From: Chitinophaga sp. GbtcB8
Lineage (GTDB): Bacteria; Bacteroidota; Bacteroidia; Chitinophagales; Chitinophagaceae
Reading direction: 5' to 3'
NCBI RefSeq assembly: GCF_019091455.1
Contig: NZ_JAGXJN010000001.1
Coordinates: 652,026-716,025, forward strand
DNA length: 64,000 bases
A program made the translations under genes and the position numbers. A model generated the notes under the pieces. It was given only the letters and a program-made list of their open reading frames with translations. It did not search any database and was not told where the DNA came from. Shown here piece after piece: positions 46,106 to 54,263 of this stretch. The stretch's first letter is position 1, and the number at the start of each line of letters is the position of its first letter.

Positions 46106-46516
46106 ATGAAGAAAAAGCGCCCTAATTATTTTCTGAGCCTGTTATCTATGAAGTGCCCGCACTGCCGGAAAGGCCCTATGTACAGGGACCGGAATCCTTT
46201 TCACTGGCGCTTTTCCAGGATCTTTAACATGTACGATCATTGTCCGGTATGCCATCAGAAATTTGAGCTGGAAACCGGTTTTTGGTTTGGTACCGGTTAT
46301 GTGAGCTATGCGCTGGCAGTGGCATTTTCCGTATTTAACCTGATATGGTACTGGCTGATCTTCAATATATCCTGGAAGGATAACAGTGTGTTTATATGGC
46401 TGGGGGTGAATGGGTTTATCCTGCTGATCTTTCAACCCTGGCTCATGCGCATCAGCCGGGTAATATACCTCTACTTCTTTGTGTACTATGATGAAGACGC
46501 TGAAAAATTAAATTAA
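46106..46516 (+). CDS. DUF983 membrane protein
   Basis: A 136-residue protein with two CxxC pairs, CPHCRKGPMY near residue 14 and CPVCHQKFE near residue 46, forming a likely zinc ribbon. Two TM segments follow (about 66-88 and 95-118). This is the DUF983 layout; function unknown. ATG lies 5 nt after TAACTTTG, so the mRNA may be leaderless. Confidence 0.88.
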   Translation: MKKKRPNYFLSLLSMKCPHCRKGPMYRDRNPFHWRFSRIFNMYDHCPVCHQKFELETGFWFGTGYVSYALAVAFSVFNLIWYWLIFNISWKDNSVFIWLGVNGFILLIFQPWLMRISRVIYLYFFVYYDEDAEKLN

Positions 46517-46595
46517 AAGTAAAAAAGCAAAAATTAAAAAGAATGCCTGTACCTGTGGTACCCTTTTTAATTTTTGCTTTTTTTCTTTTTACTTA
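46512..46595. repeat. A/T-rich simple-word inverted repeat between convergent genes
   Basis: The left arm (AGTAAAAAAGCAAAAATTAA...) about 46518-46544 is matched by ATTTTTGCTTTTTTTCTTTTTACT about 46566-46592. The centre carries CCTGTACCTGTGGTACC. With A's and T's on its flanks it may serve as a bidirectional terminator. Confidence 0.75.
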
Positions 46596-48497
46596 ATACA
46601 CGTGGTGGCCTTCCAGTATACGCTTTTCCAGGTTTTCCTTTTTAATGGCAAACTGGTCGCCAATAGGCTTTCCATCCCGGTAGGTGATCACTGTTATTTG
46701 TGCAGCGCCTTTGGGAAACTTCAGTAATTCGCCTTCTTTGTAATGCGGGTAAAAAGTATCCGGATCCGTATTATCAAAAGTGTAATAAATATCCAGCCCT
46801 TTTACTTCAGTGGTCAGGCGTACGGTAAGCTCACCGTTGCCATCGCGTGCAGGAATAGCAATGGTATTATAAGCGCTGCGTGCATATTTAACATGCGCGG
46901 CATCCAGGCGCGGATACTGCGCTTCCAGGCGCTCCACAAAATTATCCCAGTTACGTTTTGACTTCGGGCTCCAATATACTTCTGACAAAGCCAGGGAACG
47001 GGGCCAGGTCATATATTCTGCATGGCGCAGGTTGGCTACAGATTCTGTCCACAGGTTGCCTTGTCCGCCCAGGATGAATTTTTCATCTACGCTGTCCGGC
47101 ACAGGGTCGTAGTTATAAGAGTCCGTAAGGCGGCAAATACCGTAGGTAGGCGGTTCTGCGGCCTGCTCTCCCTGGTACAGGTCCAGGTAGCAGAAATCCC
47201 AGGGTGTCATTACTACGTGGTGGTTCATGCGTGCAGCCTCTATACCTCCTTTCATACCGCGCCAGCTCATTACTGTGGCTTCCGGAGCCAGGCCGCCTTC
47301 CAGGATCTCATCCCAGCCGATCAGCTTTTTGCCTTTGCTCAACAACATTTTTTCCATGCGTTTTACAAAATAGCTTTGCAGCTCATTCACATCTTTCAGG
47401 TGCTCTTTTTCCATGCGTTGGTGGCATTTGGGGCATTTGTCCCAGAAACCTTTAAAGGCTTCATCTCCGCCTACATGAATGTACTTGCCGGGAAACAGGG
47501 CTGCAATCTCTGTAAATACTTTATCCAGCACCTGGTACACGGAATCGTTGCCAATACACAGCACATTATCGTTCCTTTTACGCAGGCTGTCGCCAGGGCC
47601 TACCATGTATTGCAGCTGGGTGCAGGAAAGGTTGGGCATGGCGGTGATCATAGACAGGCTATGGGCCGGCACATCTATTTCCGGCAGTATGGTTACATAA
47701 CGTTCCTGCGCATATTTGATCACTTCTTTAATATCATCCTGCGTATAAAAACCACCATAGGGGGTAGCTTCACCCGGCTGGGCGGGGGCAAACTGTCCCC
47801 AGCGGCCTACGCGCTCCACACGCCAGGCGCCTTTTTCTGTAAGCTGCGGCAGGCTTTTTATTTCAATCCGCCAGCCATTATCATCACTCAGGTGCCAGTG
47901 AAAAACGTTGTATTTGTATCTCACCATTTCATCTATATAACGCTTTACTTCTTCCTTGGTAAAGAAATGGCGGCTTACATCCAGCATCAGGCCACGCCAG
48001 CCAAAGCGCGGGTAATCCGTGATCTCTGTATTGGGAATGGTCCAGCTGCGGTTCACTACCTTATCACCTTCAATATCAGGCGGCAGCAGCTGTAATAAGG
48101 TTTGCAGGCCGTAAAAAATGCCGGCGGCTGTATTGGCGCGTAAGGTTACCTGGTTATTATTTACAGACAGGGTATAACCTTCCTGGCCGGTGGTGGTATT
48201 GGTTTTGGCATTCAGCTCCAGGCGGATGCTTTTACCCTGCCCCGCTGTTTTTTGCTGCTGCAGGCGAAAACCGGTAGCTGCAGCTACCTGGTCTGCAAAC
48301 CATTTTGCAGTGCCGGGCAATTGTTTATCAGCACTGCTTACAACCAGTGTGGTGGTATTATCCAGCACAAATTCCCCGGGCAGTTCTTTTACATCTACCG
48401 GTTCGGGAATAATGTGTATCCGTCCTTTATCTGCGGCATAGGAAAATGAAAACAACTGTACCAGGAAGGTACAGATCAACATGAGCTGCTTTTGCAT
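46593..48497 (-). CDS. Beta-N-acetylhexosaminidase, GH20
   Basis: A protein of about 634 residues. Signal peptide about 1-22 (LMLICTFLVQLFSFSYA) from ATG 48497; upstream codons begin with TTG only. The GH20b domain comes first. The catalytic barrel has GLMLDVSRHFF, KYNVFHWHLSDDNGWR and the catalytic Asp-Glu pair in HVGGDEAFKGFW. The C-terminal part (about 540-634) is a chitobiase-like beta domain. Cleaves terminal GlcNAc/GalNAc, as in chitin or peptidoglycan use. Not linked to the SusCD locus. Confidence 0.95.
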   Translation of the reverse strand: MQKQLMLICTFLVQLFSFSYAADKGRIHIIPEPVDVKELPGEFVLDNTTTLVVSSADKQLPGTAKWFADQVAAATGFRLQQQKTAGQGKSIRLELNAKTNTTTGQEGYTLSVNNNQVTLRANTAAGIFYGLQTLLQLLPPDIEGDKVVNRSWTIPNTEITDYPRFGWRGLMLDVSRHFFTKEEVKRYIDEMVRYKYNVFHWHLSDDNGWRIEIKSLPQLTEKGAWRVERVGRWGQFAPAQPGEATPYGGFYTQDDIKEVIKYAQERYVTILPEIDVPAHSLSMITAMPNLSCTQLQYMVGPGDSLRKRNDNVLCIGNDSVYQVLDKVFTEIAALFPGKYIHVGGDEAFKGFWDKCPKCHQRMEKEHLKDVNELQSYFVKRMEKMLLSKGKKLIGWDEILEGGLAPEATVMSWRGMKGGIEAARMNHHVVMTPWDFCYLDLYQGEQAAEPPTYGICRLTDSYNYDPVPDSVDEKFILGGQGNLWTESVANLRHAEYMTWPRSLALSEVYWSPKSKRNWDNFVERLEAQYPRLDAAHVKYARSAYNTIAIPARDGNGELTVRLTTEVKGLDIYYTFDNTDPDTFYPHYKEGELLKFPKGAAQITVITYRDGKPIGDQFAIKKENLEKRILEGHHVY

Positions 48498-48570
48498 TGG
48501 ATAACTTTTGGTGTTCAAACAAAAATAGGATAGCAGGGGCTAGCATGCAATACCGGGGCGTACCGTTTAT

Positions 48571-48602
48571 AAAAAAAAGGGAGGCTCCACTACAGAACCT
48601 CC
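48571..48602 (-). terminator. Terminator of the tandem-repeat lipoprotein gene
   Basis: Arms GGAGGTTC and GAGCCTCC on the minus strand (48602-48580) are followed by CTTTTTTTT. It lies about 100 bp downstream of the stop at 48701. Confidence 0.75.
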
Positions 48603-48700
48603 GCTATAACAATAGATGTAATATATATCGTTTATATATGTATTAAGATTAAATGATATACAAAGATAAGATGTTAATCTGATATATCAAAACAGACATT

Positions 48701-49567
48701 TTATTGCTGCGGTATCATGGAACCAAAATAATAGTAGCTATCATCTAAGCGGTTCCATTCAAACCTGTTGGCGGTTAACACTTTTACTTTGGATATAAAC
48801 GTACCAACAGAATTGGACACTCTCAGCTCTGTATTATTGTTCTGCATACGCCAGGTACCATAGATCACCGTGCCCCTTTCATCTGTTTCCCTGGTAGTAC
48901 CATCAGCATTAAATGTAGCAGCCGTTTTAATTAACGGCATTGTGTTATTAGGCTTGCCTATTTTCCATACCAGGTTGGTGGCTGCAGTGTTGTATTTGAG
49001 AAAATACTCTTCGTACATCCAGGTGTGGGCTGTCAGGTAATGTTTAAAGGTAGCGCTGTCCAGCACCGGGTCTATAACCGGGAACTCATGCATTAAGATA
49101 CCATAGTGGCCCGTTTCTCCGCCAAGGCCCAGCCATTCATATTTATCGGCGGATAATACTTTGATCTCAGAAAGAAAAGTGCCTACGGAGTTGACCACCT
49201 TTACCTGGGTGCTATCGTTCTGGAATGACCAGGTACCATCATACCTGGTACCACTCTCGTCTATTTCCCAGTAAGATCCGTCTGAGTTGAATTTAACCTG
49301 GTTCTTAGATAAATTCCATGAGCTGTTTGTTTTTCCTACCTTCCACACCAGCTGTGCGCCGGCTTCACTGTAATCATCAAAGTACTCATAGTAACGCCAA
49401 ACCTGTGATGTGAGTAAATGCAATTTTACCGTGTCTATATGCGTAGTGTCTCCTTTTGTGGTGTCTGTGTTAACAGGCGGAGGCGGCAGTACATCATCTA
49501 ATTTAGAACATGCGCCAACAGCGTAAGCCATCAGGGCTAACAAAGCTAAACGTAAAACAGTTTTCAT
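48701..49567 (-). CDS. Lipoprotein with two lipocalin-like repeats
   Basis: A 288-residue exported lipoprotein (AYAVGACSKLDD lipobox, Cys about 20). It contains two homologous repeats of about 105 residues. Repeat 1 begins LLTSQVWRYYEYFDDY and repeat 2 begins YLTAHTWMYEEYFLKY. Both contain LVWK(V/I)GK, then FN(S/A)DG, then YGTW or YDGTWS and end KVL(S/T)A. The fold is probably lipocalin-like beta. No ligand is known. Stands alone upstream of its terminator. Confidence 0.8.
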   Translation of the reverse strand: MKTVLRLALLALMAYAVGACSKLDDVLPPPPVNTDTTKGDTTHIDTVKLHLLTSQVWRYYEYFDDYSEAGAQLVWKVGKTNSSWNLSKNQVKFNSDGSYWEIDESGTRYDGTWSFQNDSTQVKVVNSVGTFLSEIKVLSADKYEWLGLGGETGHYGILMHEFPVIDPVLDSATFKHYLTAHTWMYEEYFLKYNTAATNLVWKIGKPNNTMPLIKTAATFNADGTTRETDERGTVIYGTWRMQNNNTELRVSNSVGTFISKVKVLTANRFEWNRLDDSYYYFGSMIPQQ

Positions 49568-49645
49568 AATAGTTACAGGGATACATTAAAAAATAATAAT
49601 ATGCAAATATAATATGCAAATATGATCCCTCAAAAAACAACGCAT

Positions 49646-49678
49646 AAAAAAGCGGCCCAGGCAAAAACCCGGGCCGTG
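49646..49678 (-). terminator. Terminator of the TonB-dependent receptor gene
   Basis: On the minus strand CGGCCC(G)GG and CC(T)GGGCCG form a near-perfect stem with a 5-7-nt loop, followed by CTTTTTTAT. About 30 bp after the stop. Confidence 0.8.
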
Positions 49679-49706
49679 TAGTAAAGAGTGAACACATTAG
49701 AAATCA

Positions 49707-52154
49707 TTACTTAAAGTCAATTGGCACTGCTACTTTTACGCTAAAGGTGCGGCCCATATTAAATACTCCCATGCGGCCGGTAGCTTCATTTTCCGGCGCA
49801 TATTTAAGGCGGCTTAAATGGCTCTGGTAAGCCACATCGCCAATGTTATTCACGGCAAAGTGCAGGGAGAACAGCGTTTTGCTGTTCTTATTTACAATAT
49901 CTGCCCCCAGATGTGCATTCAATAAGGTATATCCCTTAGTAGATGTTTCCGTTTCATAGGCGCTGAATACGTTATTCTGATCCAGGTTCAGATCCATTTG
50001 CACGCCTGCATAGGCATTGCGCAGGCAACCGCCTACTTTTTTGAAATTGCCCCGCAGCTCACTTAACCATCGGCCTGCCGGTATATTGGGCAGGTATTTG
50101 GTAGAATCTGTACCATTGCTGGCCACTGCGCGCACATAAGAGAAAGTGTTCTCAAAATGCAGCCAGTCAATAGGATGCGGGTGAATGTCCAGCGACAGCT
50201 CTCCACCATACAGGTTGGCTGTATTTTGCTGGTACTTAAAGGCGCTGAAACCTTCGTCATTATCAACTGCCGGGATAGAGTCTGACCCGGCTGTATTCAC
50301 CAGCTTGCGGGAGTAAATGAAGTTGGTGATATGATTGTAAAATACGCTGGCTCCTATGGATACGTGCTGCGTGTTGAAATCCACACCGGCATCGCCCTGG
50401 GTGCTTACTTCCGGCTTCAGGTCCGCGTTGCCATATTCATATTTAATAGTGCCTTCGTGTACGCCATTGGCCGCCAGCTCTGCAATATTGGGTGCGCGGA
50501 AACCGCGGGCTGCATTCAGTTTCAGCGTTACCTTATCACTGGCTTCATAGCTGATACCTACGCTGCCGGATACGTTAGAAAAATTACGGTCGAACTTAGC
50601 GAATTTGGTAGAACCGCCGTCTTTGGGTGCGCCGGTTGGCGCGCCTTCTTCATCCAGGTACAAAGCTTTTCCGTTCAGGGAACGGGTATCAAAGCGCAGG
50701 CCTCCGCTTAAGGTTAGCTTGTTAAAGGTTTTGCGGGTAATGGCAAAGGCGCCGAAGTCGAACAGGTCATATGCCGGTATCAGGAACTCATCACCGGAAA
50801 TACGGTTATTCTGCTGCATGCCGTTTACGCCCACGGATGTTTGCCAGCCGGCCATTTCCGGGAAAAAGTATTTAAGGCTATAGTTAAATGTTTTCAGCTG
50901 CAGGTGCAGTTCCGGTTCATCAGGCGCCAGCACATTACCAAACTCACGGCGCTGGTTATACTGGTATCCCAGTGTAAGGCCCAAACGCCCGCCATTGCCC
51001 AGGTACAGGTTATTATCCCATACCAGCTTCTGGTGGTTGATCTTTTGTTTGGGCACATTCATGCTGTAAGATTTAAAATTAGTGGCCACTGCTTCCTCTT
51101 CTGTACCATTTACATTCACGGGCTGAATAAAATGCCCCTGCTCATCACGATCGCCCTCTACCAGCCCTAAGTTCTGGTTAAAAGAGGTGAAGCCTAAGCG
51201 GGAGTAACCCCATTGTTTGTTTATTCCAATACCGGCGCCGTAGTTGGTGTTATTAAAGCGGGAGTTGAATACATAATCATCATACTTGTTCTTGTAGTCA
51301 TGCGCCCATTTCTGGGTGCCATATACGCTCCAGCTAAAACCGTTCTGGTTACCTGCCAGGTCTGCGTGGTAAGATACCTGCCCGTTGTTGGTAAGATAAT
51401 TGGCTGCTACATTGCCTTTAATGCGGCCTTCCGGCAACAATGTGGGCGGCACAATGTTTACCACACCAGCTAACGCATCCGACCCATATGCTAAAGAGGC
51501 GGGGCCTTTTAATACTTCTATTTTGCTAACGTTATAATCGTCTATTTCAATACCATGCTCATCGCCCCACTGCTGGCCTTCCTGGCGGATGCCGTCTCCT
51601 ATCACCACTACCCGGTTATAACCCAGGCCGCGGATAAAAGGTTTGGAAATAGCCGGCCCGGTAGTTACCTGGTTCACACCCGGTATTTTGGAAATAGCGT
51701 CAATGATGTTGGTAGAGATCTGCTGGTCTAAATATTCTTTGCGGATCACGCTGATGGGCGTTGGGTTCTGCTTTACAGAAGTAGCCATGTTAACGCCTGT
51801 GATCACTACTTCATTCTTTTCTATCAGCGTTTCGGCCAGCTCAAAATCATGTGTGGTGGCGCCATTAATGATCACACTGGTAGTAAAGGCGGCATAACCT
51901 ATGTAATGCACTTCTACCAGGAACCTTCCTTTGGGCAGGTTCTTAATGTTGTAGTTACCCTGTGCATCGGCAGAAGCGCCTACGTGCAGGTCAGGGAAAT
52001 AAATGGTGGCGCCGGGTAAGGCGGTGTGGCTGGATTTATCCACCACCTTACCGCTTAGCGTATTATCGTTGGCGTCTGTGGCAGTATGGGCAAATAAAAA
52101 TCCAGGTATGATCAGGCATAATAATCCGGCAATAAGTACACGCAAAGTTTGCAT
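49707..52154 (-). CDS. TonB-dependent receptor, ZnuD-like
   Basis: An outer-membrane receptor of about 815 residues; ATG 52154 gives a signal peptide (LIAGLLCLIIPGFLFAHT). A carboxypeptidase-like beta domain comes first (LSGKVVDKSSHTALPGATIY), then the plug with KPFIRGLGYNRVVVIGDG and QQWGDEHGIEIDDY (the GDEHGIEID motif is characteristic of ZnuD-type metal receptors), then the barrel. Metal uptake, probably zinc, is inferred from the plug motif, the upstream His-containing protein and a Zur-like operator. It lies 85 bp after that small gene, in one operon. Confidence 0.85.
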   Translation of the reverse strand: MQTLRVLIAGLLCLIIPGFLFAHTATDANDNTLSGKVVDKSSHTALPGATIYFPDLHVGASADAQGNYNIKNLPKGRFLVEVHYIGYAAFTTSVIINGATTHDFELAETLIEKNEVVITGVNMATSVKQNPTPISVIRKEYLDQQISTNIIDAISKIPGVNQVTTGPAISKPFIRGLGYNRVVVIGDGIRQEGQQWGDEHGIEIDDYNVSKIEVLKGPASLAYGSDALAGVVNIVPPTLLPEGRIKGNVAANYLTNNGQVSYHADLAGNQNGFSWSVYGTQKWAHDYKNKYDDYVFNSRFNNTNYGAGIGINKQWGYSRLGFTSFNQNLGLVEGDRDEQGHFIQPVNVNGTEEEAVATNFKSYSMNVPKQKINHQKLVWDNNLYLGNGGRLGLTLGYQYNQRREFGNVLAPDEPELHLQLKTFNYSLKYFFPEMAGWQTSVGVNGMQQNNRISGDEFLIPAYDLFDFGAFAITRKTFNKLTLSGGLRFDTRSLNGKALYLDEEGAPTGAPKDGGSTKFAKFDRNFSNVSGSVGISYEASDKVTLKLNAARGFRAPNIAELAANGVHEGTIKYEYGNADLKPEVSTQGDAGVDFNTQHVSIGASVFYNHITNFIYSRKLVNTAGSDSIPAVDNDEGFSAFKYQQNTANLYGGELSLDIHPHPIDWLHFENTFSYVRAVASNGTDSTKYLPNIPAGRWLSELRGNFKKVGGCLRNAYAGVQMDLNLDQNNVFSAYETETSTKGYTLLNAHLGADIVNKNSKTLFSLHFAVNNIGDVAYQSHLSRLKYAPENEATGRMGVFNMGRTFSVKVAVPIDFK

Positions 52155-52238
52155 AATATCTTCTGATAAAATAAAATGATAAAGGATAATGTGGACAGCT
52201 AATGGCCGTATAGCCATTGCTGTTAGTAAAGGAAAGTA

Positions 52239-52568
52239 TTAGCAAACTTTTGCCGGGGGTGCGCGGAGGGAGGCATCTGCAAAGCGCAGCCGTACTGCTG
52301 CGGGTATATGCGGTAAGGTATACACCCAGGTTACGGCCTGTGAGGGCGCTTCGTAATGGAAAGTGATCTGCTCATAGGGCTCTACACCTATCTGCAGAAA
52401 TTCACAGTGTTTATGCTGAATGGAGAATGCGTCGCCTTTATAACCATAATCATCTATGGTATCCTCATGAGGAGCAAACAGGTGAATAAACTCCCGGGGG
52501 GTAGTATGCAAAGCAAACACACCCAGGAGTATGATAGCGAAGATCTTATGTAGCCACTGTTTTCTCAC
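52239..52568 (-). CDS. Small exported His-containing protein, candidate metal-uptake accessory
   Basis: A 109-residue protein starting GTG 52568. A signal/TM segment is at about 9-20 (IFAIILLGVFALHT). The body has FIHLFAPHEDTIDDY and a cluster QHKHCEFLQIG (His-x-His-Cys), which could bind metal. No named family recognised; small proteins of this kind precede metal-type TonB receptors in Bacteroidota. It is the first gene of the operon with the ZnuD-like receptor, under the palindrome-covered promoter. Confidence 0.65.
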   Translation of the reverse strand: MRKQWLHKIFAIILLGVFALHTTPREFIHLFAPHEDTIDDYGYKGDAFSIQHKHCEFLQIGVEPYEQITFHYEAPSQAVTWVYTLPHIPAAVRLRFADASLRAPPAKVC

Positions 52569-52587
52569 CTATCTGTATAGTGAGCGA

Positions 52588-52627
52588 CAAAGATAGGCAA
52601 AAAGGCCCTATTTGCAACTTTGTTGCA
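52588..52627 (-). promoter_or_regulatory. Promoter with palindromic operator over the -33 box
   Basis: The minus-strand promoter has TTG (52617-52615), exactly 19 bp, then TATCTTTG (52595-52588). The perfect palindrome TGCAAC-TTT-GTTGCA (52613-52627) covers the -33 box. A Fur/Zur-type repressor is a natural candidate. Transcription would start near 52583, about 15 nt before the GTG. Confidence 0.65.
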
Positions 52628-52653
52628 CAAAGAAATGATAAGTGGTAGCGGGC

Positions 52654-54243
52654 CTATCTCACCTTCAGCATGGTGCGTACCTGCTGTATGGTACCATTCT
52701 GGAAGCGGGCATAATACACGCCATTAGGCAGATCCTCCCCGTCGAAAGTAACGGTGTAGTCGCCCGGCGTATGGATCTTATTTACCGGCACCTGTATCAG
52801 GCGGCCTGTGGTATCAAAGATCTGGATCATGGTATGACCGCCTTTGGTTTTGTACTTGAGATAAGTTTTATCTGCGAAAGGATTGGGATAGTTGGTGATG
52901 TAATTGATGCCGGCATTCTGGTTCACATCGTCAGTGGATGTTATAAGACCGCAGGCAATACCGCTTACAATGGGCAGGCGCTGGTAATCATCCAGGAGAA
53001 TGGTTTTCAGGTCCGATTCTTTTACGCAGAACCATTGTTCCAGGATGGAGGCATATACCGAACGGAAATCGTACTGCATTGGAATATTATCCCCCACGGA
53101 AGCTGCGTCCGGAATGTTGGGCGAGTTACCCAGCACCCCCTGCAGCACATAATCGCCAAACACGATCATAGGCGCAGCAGCACCATGGTCCGTACCCATA
53201 CTACCATTGGATTTGGTACGGCGGCCAAATTCGGAGAACGTCATACCTACTACGCGCTTGGATACTTTCAGCCTGGTCAGGTCATCCATAAAGGCCTTAA
53301 TAGCGGCGCTCACTTTACCTAACAGCTCTGCGTGGTAGCCTTTGGAGGTATCACCTGCTTCTGTCTGGCTGGCGTGCGTATCAAAACCACCGGTGCTTAC
53401 CATGTACATGCGGGTTTTTAAACCGCCGGCCACCAGGCGTGCAACGATCTTGAGCTGTGCAGCCAGGTCGTTATTAGCCGGGTAAGGGCTTTGCTGTGTA
53501 ACCTTGCCTGCAGCCAGCTTAATGCTATCGGTATATTTATCGGATTGTTTTGCAATTAAGCGGATGTAGGTCAGCTCATCGCCCCAGTGTGTGTTAGGCA
53601 CCGGATCAATAGGTGGATTTTCCAGCAGGTCATAAAAATCAGTGGCGCTGGTAATGGCAATGCCCATGCTGGCGGCAGTACCCTGGAATACCGGCGATAC
53701 GAGGGAGCCTATCTGTATAGCCAGCGGATCCGGCGCATCTGCATTCGGGAAGCCTTCGGGGAAATTAGGATATTCAAAACCCAGGTAACGCCCGCCCCAA
53801 CCGGTGTTCAGGATATCTTTGGCGCCGGAGCCGGACAGCCAGATATCTGTAGCGCGGAAGTGGGAATAATCCGGTGAGGGGTAACCTACGCTTTGCAGGA
53901 TACACACCTTTCCATCATCATATAACTCCTGGATGCCGGTCATTGCCGGGTGGATACCGGTTTTTATATTGTTGGCCAGGGGCAGCACCTTGCCCTGCTG
54001 AATAGCAATGTTGCTGCGGGCTGCCTGGTATTTATCATAAATGTCCAGGGGGATCACCATGTTCAAACCGTCGTTACCGCCGGTTAGCTGGATCATTACC
54101 AGCACATGGTCATTATCCGTGGCGGCGCCTTGTAAGGCGGCTAACATAGGCGAAGTACTGAATGCTTTTACAGAAAATCCATCAATAATAGACGGCAGTA
54201 CGGCGGCTGATGCTGTATGTTTGAGAAAATCTCTTCTACGCAT
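52654..54243 (-). CDS. DUF1501 protein with T9SS sorting domain
   Basis: A 529-residue exported protein. The N-terminus MRRRDFLKHTASAAVL is Tat-like (RRxFLK). The DUF1501 core has VMIQLTGGNDGLNMVIP, DYSHFRATDIW and GTDHGAAAPMIVFGD, as in sulfatase-like (alkaline phosphatase superfamily) proteins. Residues about 445-529 form a T9SS type A sorting domain (YPNPFADKTYLKYK, GRLIQVPV, LPNGVYYARF). It is 20 bp downstream of the DUF1800 gene, with which it nearly always pairs. Cell-surface location is inferred; function is unknown. Confidence 0.9.
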   Translation of the reverse strand: MRRRDFLKHTASAAVLPSIIDGFSVKAFSTSPMLAALQGAATDNDHVLVMIQLTGGNDGLNMVIPLDIYDKYQAARSNIAIQQGKVLPLANNIKTGIHPAMTGIQELYDDGKVCILQSVGYPSPDYSHFRATDIWLSGSGAKDILNTGWGGRYLGFEYPNFPEGFPNADAPDPLAIQIGSLVSPVFQGTAASMGIAITSATDFYDLLENPPIDPVPNTHWGDELTYIRLIAKQSDKYTDSIKLAAGKVTQQSPYPANNDLAAQLKIVARLVAGGLKTRMYMVSTGGFDTHASQTEAGDTSKGYHAELLGKVSAAIKAFMDDLTRLKVSKRVVGMTFSEFGRRTKSNGSMGTDHGAAAPMIVFGDYVLQGVLGNSPNIPDAASVGDNIPMQYDFRSVYASILEQWFCVKESDLKTILLDDYQRLPIVSGIACGLITSTDDVNQNAGINYITNYPNPFADKTYLKYKTKGGHTMIQIFDTTGRLIQVPVNKIHTPGDYTVTFDGEDLPNGVYYARFQNGTIQQVRTMLKVR

Positions 54244-54263
54244 GTTAGAGGTCTTTCAGAAGG

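Noticed and set aside
46512..46595. CRISPR-like or mobile element reading of the A/T-rich repeat
   Set aside because: There are only two arms in inverted orientation with no spacer series or transposase; it is a hairpin-type repeat.
47022..48095. 357-codon antisense ORF opposite the GH20 gene
   Set aside because: Shadow of the hexosaminidase, whose catalytic motifs are on the other strand.
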